DNA of 64,000 bases from Saccharospirillaceae bacterium (GTDB taxonomy: Bacteria; Pseudomonadota; Gammaproteobacteria; Pseudomonadales; Natronospirillaceae), in NCBI GenBank assembly GCA_007116635.1, contig SKIB01000011.1, positions 1 through 64,000 on the forward strand, given 5' to 3'. Shown one piece after another: positions 8,141 to 16,054 of this stretch (position 1 is the first letter of the stretch; each line of letters begins with the position of its first letter). The position numbers and the translations under genes are program-made. The notes below the pieces were generated by a model. That model did not search any database. It saw nothing but the letters and a program-made list of their open reading frames with translations, and was not told the DNA's origin.

Positions 8141-8322
8141 TGGGAATTCTGGGCTGTTAGCCAGTTGATATGTCCCTTGGCCGATAAGCTTAGTTATGGG
8201 TTAGTTATTGATATTCGGTGTGCATGTCCGATTATTCGGAAAGCCTAATGTTTATTGTTCTATCCCGCCCTTGAACTTCCTGGTTCAAGGTTCTGACAAC
8301 AGCGGCAGCCTGGGTTCCTTCT
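8141..8322 (+). ncRNA. ssrS: 6S RNA, regulator of RNA polymerase
   Basis: About 182 nt, the usual 6S length. The two ends pair as the closing stem: GGAATTCTGG-CTG at 8143-8155 with CAGCCTGGGTTCC at 8306-8318, with two G-U pairs and a bulge. Blocks match the E. coli RNA in order: a GTCCC-TTG-GCCGATA-like segment (about 8172-8186), a terminal hairpin GTCCGATTATTCGG followed by AAGCCT (8226-8245), and the 3' arm hairpin CTTGAACTTCCTGGTTCAAGG (8270-8290). 6S binds housekeeping RNA polymerase by mimicking an open promoter and dampens transcription in stationary phase. It lies 26 nt before the 5-FCL gene, the classic ssrS-ygfA pairing, and is probably processed from a shared transcript. Exact ends are estimates. 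Confidence 0.92.
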
Positions 8323-8348
8323 TTGTTCACTCCTGTCTTCATTTCACC

Positions 8349-8945
8349 ATGAGCCATATTGATAAATCTAATGTGCGGAGTTCTTTGCGCCAATGGCGTA
8401 GAGAATTGCCTGTATCCGTGCAGCAGGATCATGCTCTAAGGGCCGCCCAGGCCTTGGCAGCTAGTCTTTTTTTTCGTAAGGCTAAGCGTATTGCTTGTTA
8501 TTTGTCTGTGGCAGGAGAGTTGGATTGTCTGCCTTTAATTCAGCTTTGCCAGCAGTTAGGTAAAGAAATTTATTTGCCGGCCTTGCATCTGCACTCTAAC
8601 CGATTGTCGTTTCGTCGTTACAACTTGGGCGATCCACTACAGCGATCTAGGTTTGGCATGCTCCAGCCAAGGTTGCGCCTTAGTTGCCCGCCTTGGGCGC
8701 TGGATTTAGTTCTGATGCCATTGGTCGCCTTTGATGGGCAAATGAATCGAATTGGTATGGGTGGAGGATATTATGATCGAACCTTTGCCAGTAAATTGGC
8801 ATCAGGTTTTGGCCCAAGGCTATTTGGTTGGGCCCATTCTGGGCAACAGTTAAGGGAGGATATACAAAATCAACCATGGGATGTGCCCATGGCTGGGGTG
8901 ATTACCGAAAAGGGAGTGATTTGCAGAGGCCGAACAATTCTTTGA
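8349..8945 (+). CDS. fau: 5-formyltetrahydrofolate cyclo-ligase
   Basis: Converts 5-formyl-THF to 5,10-methenyl-THF using ATP. The 198-residue protein begins with the typical helical N-terminus (SSLRQWRRELPVS) and has the LVLMPLVAFDGQMNRIGMGGGYYDRTF stretch whose GMGGGYYDR motif marks the ATP/substrate site. The frame is open from 8208, but those codons lie inside 6S RNA, so the ATG at 8349 is chosen. No strong ribosome site precedes it. Linkage to ssrS is conserved, and co-transcription with 6S is expected. Confidence 0.93.
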   Translation: MSHIDKSNVRSSLRQWRRELPVSVQQDHALRAAQALAASLFFRKAKRIACYLSVAGELDCLPLIQLCQQLGKEIYLPALHLHSNRLSFRRYNLGDPLQRSRFGMLQPRLRLSCPPWALDLVLMPLVAFDGQMNRIGMGGGYYDRTFASKLASGFGPRLFGWAHSGQQLREDIQNQPWDVPMAGVITEKGVICRGRTIL

Positions 8946-8970
8946 TCACAACTAAGATTATAAGGCCTGC

Positions 8971-9144
8971 TCAACGAATCCTTGGCAACTCTTGCACTAA
9001 TTGCTCAATCTGCTCGTTGGTTAACTGGTTAGCTTCGGCCTGTGCTGGGCTGAAATAACTAATGCCTAAGGTGATGCCAAGGCTAACAACAAAAAACAAC
9101 AGTGCAACCAAAATCATGTCGGGTTTTTGCTCAAAAGACTTCAT
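8971..9144 (-). CDS. Small single-pass membrane protein, 57 aa
   Basis: An ATG at 9144 opens a 57-residue frame. It has a short charged N-terminus (MKSFEQKPDM), one strongly hydrophobic helix (ILVALLFFVVSLGITLGISYF, about residues 11-31) and a polar Gln/Glu-rich tail. The topology is that of a small inner-membrane protein with an N-in orientation, or an uncleaved signal anchor. A weak GGA precedes the start. It converges on the 5-FCL gene, 25 bp away. I do not recognise a family. The sharp hydrophobic/hydrophilic partition and lack of a competing gene are the only support. Confidence 0.55.
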   Translation of the reverse strand: MKSFEQKPDMILVALLFFVVSLGITLGISYFSPAQAEANQLTNEQIEQLVQELPRIR

Positions 9145-9360
9145 GAGTAATCCGTAGGTAATTTGCTAAATGAAGGTTATTCTTTTTCTTCAGCTAACTT
9201 ATACCCAAGCGAGGTAGCATGCAATAGTGATTTGTCAATAAATTCGTTAACAGCTTGCAAACAAGGCCGCACAGCAGGGCAATTGGTGTTAATTTATGTG
9301 AACGAGTTGGCTGCGTAAGTGATTTTTGCCAGTGAAGGCTGATCCGGTGGTTGAGATCAA

Positions 9361-9440
9361 TGCCCATCCATGGGCACTATCTGTTAATAATCTTGCTGTT
9401 AATAATCTTGCTGTTAATAATCTTGCTGTTAATAAGTTTG
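9361..9440. repeat. Palindrome plus four tandem 15-bp repeats downstream of ilvA
   Basis: Four head-to-tail copies of a 15-mer beginning CTGTTAATAA occupy 9381-9440. The first three are identical and the last differs at one position near its end. They start 4 nt after an inverted repeat TGCCCAT-cc-ATGGGCA at 9361-9376 and stop 8 nt before the ilvA stop codon. The rest of 9145-9448 shows no gene or other structure. The array may be a replication-slippage product in the ilvA 3' region; the palindrome could act as ilvA's transcript end hairpin. Confidence 0.85.
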
Positions 9441-9448
9441 AGCTATTG

Positions 9449-10960
9449 CTAGCCAAGGAACAGTCGATTGGTGGGGTTGTCACTCTCATTCCAGAAGGGG
9501 TAGCCAATTAGTTTTAACTGCTCTTCCATTAGCTGTAGATCAGATTCTGGAACCTGAAGGCCCACCAGTACTCGACCATAGGCGGCACCATGGTTGCGAT
9601 AGTGGAAGAGGCTGATGTTCCAACCCTTGCCAAGCTGTTTTAAGAAGTTAAGCAAGGCGCCTGGTCGTTCAGGAAACTCAAAACGGAATAGGCTTTCTTT
9701 AAGCCTGCCTTGAGTGCGGCCCCCCACTAGGTGGCGAATATGAGCCTTAGCCATTTCATTATCTGTGAGGTCTACCACCGCATATCCCTGTTGCTGGAGC
9801 ATTTGGCAAACGGCCAAGCGCTCCTGCTGGTCGCTGATTTTTAAGCCAACGAAAATATTGGCTTGATGCTGGTCATTGAAGCGATAATTGAACTCAGTAA
9901 TGGCTCGCTTGCCAATTGCTGAGCAGAATTTCAGGAAGCTACCAGGCTGCTCATCAATGGTAACGGCCAGTAAGGCTTCACGCATCTCGCCCACTTCGGC
10001 TCGCTCTGCAACATAGCGTAAGCGATCAAAGTTCATGTTGGCACCACTGGTAACGGCCACCAGAGTTTGTCCCTCAATACCTTCGCGCTGAATGTATTTT
10101 TTCATGCCGGCTACCGCCAAGGCGCCTGCCGGTTCATTGACCGTGCGAGTATCGTCAAATACATCCTTTATAGCAGCACAGATCTCATCAGCACTGCAAC
10201 TGATGACTTCGTCTACATGGTCTTTACATATTTCCCAGGTGTTCTGGCCTATCTGGGCCACGGCTACACCATCAGCAAAGATGCCGACAAAGGGCAATAT
10301 TACTCGCTCCTGTGCTGCCAGTGCCGCTTTGAGGCAGGCAGACTCTTCGTATTCCACCCCTACAACCCTGATGTCTGGTCTGAGGTATTTAATATAGGCT
10401 GCCATGCCAGCGATGATGCCGCCACCGCCCACTGGAATAAAAACTGCGTGCAAGGGCTCTCGCACTTTATTGAGAACCTCCACAGCGATGGTCCCCTGAC
10501 CGGCAATGACGTAGGGGTCATCGTAGGGGTGCACATAGGTGAGCTCTTTTTCTCGCACCAGCTTCTGCGAATAGGCATAGGCTTCGTCGAAGGCGTCACC
10601 GTGCAGAATCACCTTGGCTCCTCTTGCCTTGACGCTGGCTACCTTGATTTCTGGCGTGGTGTGCGGCATGACAATGGTGGCCTTTACGCCCATGCGCCTG
10701 GCACTCTCAGCCAGCCCTTGGGCATGGTTGCCAGCAGAGGCGGCTACCACTCCCTTGGCCTTTTGGTCTACACTTAGGTGTGCCATTTTATTGTATGCGC
10801 CACGAATCTTGAAGCTAAATACAGGCTGTAGATCCTCGCGCTTGAGTAAGATGTCATTTTGGTAGCGATCCGATAGAATGCGAGCCCGCTCAAGAGGTGT
10901 CTCAATGGCCGCTTCGTATACCTTGGCATTGAGGATCTTTTTAACATAGTTTTCAAGCAT
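9449..10960 (-). CDS. ilvA: Threonine ammonia-lyase, biosynthetic
   Basis: A PLP enzyme converting threonine to 2-oxobutanoate, the first committed step to isoleucine. The 503 residues contain the PLP-lysine segment SFKIRGAYNKM, the Ser/Gly-rich phosphate loop PVGGGGIIAG and the AASAGNHAQG asparagine motif. Two C-terminal regulatory ACT-like domains end at PFWNESDNPTNRLFLG. This long form is feedback-regulated by isoleucine in relatives. It is divergent from rpiA with 125 bp between, an arrangement common in gammaproteobacteria. Confidence 0.95.
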   Translation of the reverse strand: MLENYVKKILNAKVYEAAIETPLERARILSDRYQNDILLKREDLQPVFSFKIRGAYNKMAHLSVDQKAKGVVAASAGNHAQGLAESARRMGVKATIVMPHTTPEIKVASVKARGAKVILHGDAFDEAYAYSQKLVREKELTYVHPYDDPYVIAGQGTIAVEVLNKVREPLHAVFIPVGGGGIIAGMAAYIKYLRPDIRVVGVEYEESACLKAALAAQERVILPFVGIFADGVAVAQIGQNTWEICKDHVDEVISCSADEICAAIKDVFDDTRTVNEPAGALAVAGMKKYIQREGIEGQTLVAVTSGANMNFDRLRYVAERAEVGEMREALLAVTIDEQPGSFLKFCSAIGKRAITEFNYRFNDQHQANIFVGLKISDQQERLAVCQMLQQQGYAVVDLTDNEMAKAHIRHLVGGRTQGRLKESLFRFEFPERPGALLNFLKQLGKGWNISLFHYRNHGAAYGRVLVGLQVPESDLQLMEEQLKLIGYPFWNESDNPTNRLFLG

Positions 10961-11085
10961 GCTCGAGGTCTCTACTTTTGGTTGCCGTGACTTGAGTTTG
11001 CCCTGGCTTAGATCACCCAGGCAGTCTTAGGGGTTGCCATTGTAGCAGAAACCCCCTGCTAACAATCATATTTTGAGGTCACAAT

Positions 11086-11790
11086 ATGAATCAAGATCAG
11101 TTAAAACAACAGGTGGCGCAGGCTGCTCTAGAACACATTTTGCCCACCTTGGCTAAGGATGCGGTACTGGGCATAGGTACAGGCTCTACAGCCAATTGCT
11201 TTATTGACGCTTTGGCTGAGGTAAAACACCTGTTTCGAGGTGCTGTCGCCAGCTCTGAAGCCTCGGCTAAGCGTTTGCAGCAGCATGGCATTGAGGTTTT
11301 TGAGCTCAATCAGGTCGGCCAGCTTTCGGTCTATGTTGATGGTGCAGATGAAGCTAACCGGCACTTACAGCTGATCAAGGGCGGTGGCGCCGCTCTAACG
11401 CGTGAAAAAATCGTCGCCGCGGCCAGTGAACTGTTTATCTGTATTGCCGATCAATCAAAATTGGTGGATACCCTAGGCCGGTTCCCATTGCCAGTTGAAG
11501 TCATCCCTATGGCGCGTGAATATGTGATCTCTCGGTTAAATAAGCTAGGCGGTGATGCCAAGCAGCGTGTGGGTGTAGTGACTGATAATGGCAATGACAT
11601 AGTCGATGTCTTTGGTTTGGAAATTACTAACCCCGCAGCAACAGAGTTGCAAATTAACCAGATTGTAGGCGTAGTGACCAATGGCCTATTTGCCGAGCGC
11701 CCTGCAGACCTGTTGCTGTTAGGTACAGAGCAAGGAGTGAAAAAGCTCAGTGTTATCAATACCCCAGCTGAGGACGGTGACTATTACTAA
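11086..11790 (+). CDS. rpiA: Ribose-5-phosphate isomerase A
   Basis: Interconverts ribose-5-phosphate and ribulose-5-phosphate in the pentose phosphate pathway. The 234 residues include the phosphate-binding [15 protein letters not shown], the catalytic [27 protein letters not shown], and the conserved C-terminal [26 protein letters not shown] immediately precedes the ATG. It is divergent from ilvA and sits 177 bp before the GH18-LytTR gene on the same strand; that gap holds no recognisable gene. Confidence 0.95.
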   Translation: MNQDQLKQQVAQAALEHILPTLAKDAVLGIGTGSTANCFIDALAEVKHLFRGAVASSEASAKRLQQHGIEVFELNQVGQLSVYVDGADEANRHLQLIKGGGAALTREKIVAAASELFICIADQSKLVDTLGRFPLPVEVIPMAREYVISRLNKLGGDAKQRVGVVTDNGNDIVDVFGLEITNPAATELQINQIVGVVTNGLFAERPADLLLLGTEQGVKKLSVINTPAEDGDYY

Positions 11791-11967
11791 CCTGCTTGAT
11801 AGATGGTATTAATGGTAGTTCTTTGACTTAGAAGTATGATTAGGGCCAGGGTAGGCTAGCTATGTTTTCGCTTCCGAACTGTTTAGAAGTAACCATATAG
11901 CCTGAACTGGTTGTCTTTTGTTTGGTATTGACTTAAGTTGAACGCCATTCGACAGGTGTTATGGTTG

Positions 11968-14679
11968 ATGAAAAGAATAATTTGCGTATTTTTGCTGCTG
12001 GCATCAGCAGTGGTCAGTGCTTCTGCTACTAATAGTCCATGGCAAATGGCAAGATTTGACTCATGGAGCATTCATCAAACCAATTACAGTTTGGCAGATC
12101 TTCCTTTTGATAGCATGTCCCATTTGGTATATGGCCCAATGGCACTTGACGCCGAGGGCAATCTTGAGCTTGTTGATTCTTGGGCGGATGACTCCTTTCG
12201 GCTGGCAGCGCCCTCTTGGTTGGCTGATGTTCCGGGCAATCTTAGGCAGCTGCGAGTTATCGCTAGGCGCTTTCCTGAATTAGCAGTCATTGCTTCCTTT
12301 GGTGGTTTTTCCACCAGTGACTTCTGGTTACAGGTTTTATCCGACCCTGATGCCAGTGAGAATGCCCGGCAACAACTGTTGCAGCAGATCCAAATTTACG
12401 AACTCTCTGGCATTGAAATCGATTGGCGTTACCCTGGGCAGCAGGGTGATAGCTTTACGCAATGGCAGCAGCTAGCCGACTTCGTTTCTCAGCTCAGGGC
12501 AGAGATGGACCTCTTGGCTGCAGATTTAGAGCGTCCCTTGGTACTTGGTCTGACCTTGCCGCCAGTATTAAGTTGGGTCTCTGACCTTCATCTGACCAGC
12601 ATGGTGCCCTATGTGGATTATTTTGCCCCCATCAGCTACCAGCTACATGGCAGCTGGGAGAGCCTTGCCCGTGCTCCTGCTGCGTTATTCTCACCCAGTC
12701 AGATGCCGGTACATCAACAGAGTGTAGACAGTATTCTTCGCTCTTATCTCAGTCGGTCGATTCCTGCTTCACAGCTGTTGATGCTGGTTTCTCCCTTTGG
12801 CATGGGCTGGCAGATACCAGCTCAAGAGCCACTGGCAATCTTTGCAGGCAATTCGCAGCCGGTGCGAGGCACCTGGGAGGATCTAGGTCAGACCTCTGGT
12901 AAAATTGCATGGCAAGAGCTTGATCTGCGTTTAACCAGTGCTGACTGGCAAGCAAGCTATTTATCGGAGTTTGGGGTCAATCAAGCAGTGAACTGGCAAG
13001 AGCGGAAGATCATTTTTTATGATGGTCCTGATGCCATATCAACCAAGGTGACTCATGCTCGTCAGCTGGGACTGCTTGGCATGGCCATGTCTGGTATGCA
13101 TGGCGATAATAATGCTTCTAGTAGTCTGTGGCATCATATGGTCCAAGCCCAGTCGGGGTCGCCACGGTTAGTAGGTAATTGGCAATTAAGTAGTCTCTGG
13201 AATCTGCAGCTGTTGATTTTTGTTCTGCTGATTCTAGTGAGCCTGGCCAGCTATTTCGCATGGTATTATCGTGTTCGTTACAGTGCACAATTGCGTTGGC
13301 AGAGTGCGCAACAGCAGCAAAAAAGGCTATTTGGAGAAATCCAGTTGCTGCAGCAGTTGGTTCAACGCCAATATCGCTTAGCTGACGAGCTATCTCTGCC
13401 TTCGGCTTCGCCTAACTTAGAGAAATGTCTAAGTCTTGGTTTGAAGATGCCTCAGCTACTGGCCTACCTGCCCAGTATAGAAACAGCAGACTGCTTTCAG
13501 CCCGCTAGACAGGTCGTTAATCCGTTAATCATTCTGCAGTCGGTTCTACAGACGAATCGTAGGCTAAAAGGCTCGGTGCAGTTCGAGCCCAAACATTTGC
13601 ATTTGGCCGCTGAGTTGCCGCCCATTCAGCTTGCGGAAGTCTACAGCATCATGTTGCTGTTGTTATCCGAGCAAAGGTTAGCGCCCCTGAGGGTGGTTAC
13701 TCAGCTGCAAGCTCAGAGCATTAAAATGAGCTGGTGTTTTGCCACGACGGACTTCAGCCATCCTGACGATTTGGCTAAGATTCATAGCATCAAGGTACAT
13801 TGTCGTAAAATCGGTTTGCGCTTTGATCATTCATCCTCTGAATTTCAGTTGTCGATACCCATCTATCATCCCTTTTTAGACTCGCAATCCATACTGGACC
13901 TGTCCCAAGTGAGTGCTCGGCAGAGGCCATCAGGGCCAAGATCGGACTTGACTGGGTTCAAAGCAGGGCAGCAAGTAAGCCAGTTAACGGAGCTTGAGCC
14001 CGCAGCAGTAGAGGATTTTTGGTTGTTATCGGCCACCAGTAATCCTGAGCAAATGTTGAAAGAACTGATGCAACAATTGCCTGAGTTGGCTGATGGTCAA
14101 CTCAGCCTGATCCACTCAGGAGAGGTATTGGCTAAGGCAGGGGATGCGACTGCCGATGCTGTGCAATTAGTGGTAGCAGATGAGTTGACGGACTATGGTT
14201 TGCAGATATTGGCTAAACAGGATCTGGCTCCGCAACAACTGGCTACTTTGAGGGTATTTGTCAGTCAGGTTGCCATGGTGCGTCGCAGCCTGAATGCCTT
14301 GCTGAAGGATGCGCCTTTGCTGAATGATCTATACCAAATCGGATCCAGACGCGACACCCTAGTTTATGTTCAGGCCGAACGAGGTTATGCCAGTTTGCAT
14401 GAGTTGAAGTCAGGAAGGAAAAATGCTCGACCAGCCATCATCACCCTCAGATTACGAGTGATAAAGCTTTATGTGGATGATGAGCAACTCCTGCAGGTGC
14501 ATCGCTCCTACCTTGTGGCGCCTCAGTTTGTGCAGCAGGTTATTCGGGTTAATAAAAATCGCTATGATTTAGTGACCTCCCTTGGGGCTGTTCCGGTGGG
14601 TCGCAATTTCTTGCCGAGATTGCAAGCCCTGTACCCGCAATGGTTTGCAAAACTTGAGGAGGGTCGTCCTCTGGCCTAG
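11968..14679 (+). CDS. GH18-like pseudo-chitinase sensor fused through one membrane helix to a LytTR DNA-binding domain
   Basis: The 903-residue protein starts with a signal/anchor peptide (MKRIICVFLLLASA). Residues about 25-390 have the GH18 chitinase fold signature: SFGGFS, SGIEIDWRYP, YVDYFAPISYQLHG, and a late GLLGMAMSGMHGDN. In the catalytic motif (DxxDxDxE in active enzymes) the residues are SGIEIDWR at 147-154, so the acid/base Glu is Arg154 (codon 12427-12429). Hydrolysis is therefore not expected. A membrane helix spans about 414-434, followed by a basic segment and a coiled coil. Residues about 480-670 are a cytoplasmic region loosely like a degenerate kinase ATPase lobe with no H-box or N-box that I can see. 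Residues about 791-890 form a LytTR domain with its HRSYLV motif at 845-850. This suggests a one-component chitin-oligosaccharide-responsive transcription factor. The frame opens at TTG 11938, but ATG 11968 fits the signal peptide. Confidence 0.85.
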   Translation: MKRIICVFLLLASAVVSASATNSPWQMARFDSWSIHQTNYSLADLPFDSMSHLVYGPMALDAEGNLELVDSWADDSFRLAAPSWLADVPGNLRQLRVIARRFPELAVIASFGGFSTSDFWLQVLSDPDASENARQQLLQQIQIYELSGIEIDWRYPGQQGDSFTQWQQLADFVSQLRAEMDLLAADLERPLVLGLTLPPVLSWVSDLHLTSMVPYVDYFAPISYQLHGSWESLARAPAALFSPSQMPVHQQSVDSILRSYLSRSIPASQLLMLVSPFGMGWQIPAQEPLAIFAGNSQPVRGTWEDLGQTSGKIAWQELDLRLTSADWQASYLSEFGVNQAVNWQERKIIFYDGPDAISTKVTHARQLGLLGMAMSGMHGDNNASSSLWHHMVQAQSGSPRLVGNWQLSSLWNLQLLIFVLLILVSLASYFAWYYRVRYSAQLRWQSAQQQQKRLFGEIQLLQQLVQRQYRLADELSLPSASPNLEKCLSLGLKMPQLLAYLPSIETADCFQPARQVVNPLIILQSVLQTNRRLKGSVQFEPKHLHLAAELPPIQLAEVYSIMLLLLSEQRLAPLRVVTQLQAQSIKMSWCFATTDFSHPDDLAKIHSIKVHCRKIGLRFDHSSSEFQLSIPIYHPFLDSQSILDLSQVSARQRPSGPRSDLTGFKAGQQVSQLTELEPAAVEDFWLLSATSNPEQMLKELMQQLPELADGQLSLIHSGEVLAKAGDATADAVQLVVADELTDYGLQILAKQDLAPQQLATLRVFVSQVAMVRRSLNALLKDAPLLNDLYQIGSRRDTLVYVQAERGYASLHELKSGRKNARPAIITLRLRVIKLYVDDEQLLQVHRSYLVAPQFVQQVIRVNKNRYDLVTSLGAVPVGRNFLPRLQALYPQWFAKLEEGRPLA

Positions 14680-15116
14680 AAAGCTATCCAGCGCCATCAT
14701 TTTAGTTTTTTTGCCATCGCTTTGCCATCCTGTAAGCAGTCCCAGTATCCAGCCCCTATTATTCGTTCTTCTAGGCCAATGGCCTAGATCGTTCTGTGTT
14801 AGTTTTTTCGTCTACCTTTGTTCAGCTTTGGTCGGCTTTGCAACATCATTGGGCTCTGTCTTGGCTGCATTGGTGAAAACAAGTCTGGATTTTTTGTTGC
14901 TTAAGTTATTGATTATAAAGGTTTTTTTGATTTTTACGTCTGCTTTGGTGAATGAGGCCTTTGGGGTGCTGGTATCTTAGCTGGGGATGTGAATAATGGT
15001 GCTTGTGGACGGGGCAAGAAGCTCCAGTCCGATCGTCTTCTTGGTTGGTGAGAGCTAACTGTTGAAGTGGGTGCTAGGCACCTGTATGCGCTGTATGACC
15101 GTAGACGGTTATTTTG
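14680..15116 (+). other. 437-bp gene-free stretch ending in hairpins; possible small RNA
   Basis: No convincing protein is encoded here; the open frames are short, overlap the LytTR end in another frame, or run through a terminator. The left half is T-rich on the plus strand. The right half carries consecutive short hairpins: GGTGC-TAG-GCACC (15070-15082) and ACCGT-AG-ACGGT (15098-15109), directly before a strong plus-strand terminator. It is either a long 3' untranslated region of the GH18-LytTR gene or an independent small RNA of roughly 100-200 nt. I could not match it to a known RNA family. Confidence 0.35.
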
Positions 15117-15143
15117 GGGGAAGCTTTGCTTCCCCGTTTTTTT
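15117..15143 (+). terminator. Strong intrinsic terminator
   Basis: Stem GGGGAAGC/GCTTCCCC (8 bp) with a 3-nt loop, then G and seven T residues. It works only on the plus strand; the opposite side lacks a T-tract after the stem. It terminates the GH18-LytTR transcript or a small RNA upstream. Confidence 0.88.
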
Positions 15144-15238
15144 GTTATTTTGGCTGTAAAAAGTCATACCCTTGGTTTGGCGATCGTTTTCTGTGGCAAA
15201 CTCTCTGGCTATTTTTGCAGCCATTATTTCAGCCGCCT

Positions 15239-15874
15239 CTAGTCGGTTCTGCCAGCTATTCGGCCCACATTTTCCAGAGTGATATCCTCCGGCTGAGTTA
15301 ACCCTGCCTCTATCATCAGTTTAAGCGCGCGGCACTGGGTGTCGAGATTCAGCCCTTTGCCCTCCAGTGGAGGTAGGTGGATGAACCCTGAGCGAATGTC
15401 GCAGGTTGCCAACAGGTGCTGCATGCCATAGAACAGGTGGTTGCAAACATAGCTGCCTGCGCTATAGGAAATCTCCGCTGGAATCTTGGCCCTTTGTAGG
15501 CTGGCCAGCATGGCTTTGATTGGCAGGGTGCTGGCGTAGGCCAGGGGCCCTGAACTGATGATGGGCTGATCAGTGACCTGATTGCCGGCATTGTCAGGGA
15601 TGGGGAAGTCATCGATATTGATGGCGATGCGTTCAATGCTGATGCGGTCACGGCTGGCGGCCAGCCCCATGGCCAGCACCATGCAGGGCTCAACCTCGGC
15701 CAGAGCCTGCCTTAAGCGATCCAGGCAGGCGTAGCGTTCAACAGGTAGCAGGCTCCAATGCAATTCCACGCCTGCAATGGGCTGCTCTTGGCACAATTGG
15801 CTGGCGACTGCCATCGAAGCATTGCTGCTGGCGCCATTAAAGGGTTCAAAGGCGGTGAGTAAAAGGGTCGTCAT
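15239..15874 (-). CDS. pcp: Pyroglutamyl-peptidase I (peptidase C15)
   Basis: A cytoplasmic cysteine peptidase that removes N-terminal pyroglutamate. The 211-residue protein starts LLLTAFEPFNGASSNAS, as in the C15 family. All three catalytic elements are visible: Glu in SIERIAINIDDF, Cys in SAGSYVCNHLFY and His in GFIHLPPL. It is monocistronic, 164 bp downstream of mqo on the same strand. Confidence 0.94.
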   Translation of the reverse strand: MTTLLLTAFEPFNGASSNASMAVASQLCQEQPIAGVELHWSLLPVERYACLDRLRQALAEVEPCMVLAMGLAASRDRISIERIAINIDDFPIPDNAGNQVTDQPIISSGPLAYASTLPIKAMLASLQRAKIPAEISYSAGSYVCNHLFYGMQHLLATCDIRSGFIHLPPLEGKGLNLDTQCRALKLMIEAGLTQPEDITLENVGRIAGRTD

Positions 15875-15975
15875 GGCTGGCTCGCAGTTAACACAATTTT
15901 GGGTTAGCTTAGCATGGCTGAGGACAGGGCTTTAGTGTTGGCTTTGTTGTGCCCTAAATGATGTGGGCCTAGGCA

Positions 15976-16017
15976 GTCCGCTTGGCGGTACAGGCAGGAA
16001 GTACCGATCAAGCGGAC
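15976..16017. repeat. Two-tiered inverted repeat between mqo and pcp
   Basis: Outer arms GTCCGCTTG (15976-15984) and CAAGCGGAC (16009-16017) enclose inner arms GGTAC (15987-15991) and GTACC (16001-16005), giving a long imperfect hairpin. There is no T-tract on the minus strand, so a simple terminator is unlikely. A 3' processing/stability hairpin for mqo mRNA or a protein-binding site is possible. The rest of the gap shows nothing. Confidence 0.7.
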
Positions 16018-16054
16018 CCAGACTGGCGTTTGAGGCCAAAGGCTAGCAGGAGCC

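Noticed and set aside
8208-8348. N-terminal extension of the 5-FCL protein to 245 aa
   Set aside because: These codons lie inside the 6S RNA and precede the family's normal start.
9381-9440. CRISPR array
   Set aside because: The repeat unit is 15 bp with no spacers and there are no cas genes.
9289-9511. Frames with repeated LLTAR or LAVNN units
   Set aside because: These are only the 15-bp DNA repeats read in frame; no start signal or conserved sequence.
14582-14980. 132-aa plus-strand frame after the LytTR gene
   Set aside because: It starts inside the LytTR coding end in another frame, has no ribosome site and reads as translated T-rich DNA.
14934-15301. Minus-strand 96-aa and plus-strand 79-aa frames between the LytTR gene and pcp
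   Set aside because: Both run through the strong terminator at 15117-15143 and have no family resemblance.
15976-16017. CsrA/RsmA-binding site because of GGA in the loop
   Set aside because: GGA is on the plus strand, but both neighbouring genes are transcribed from the minus strand.
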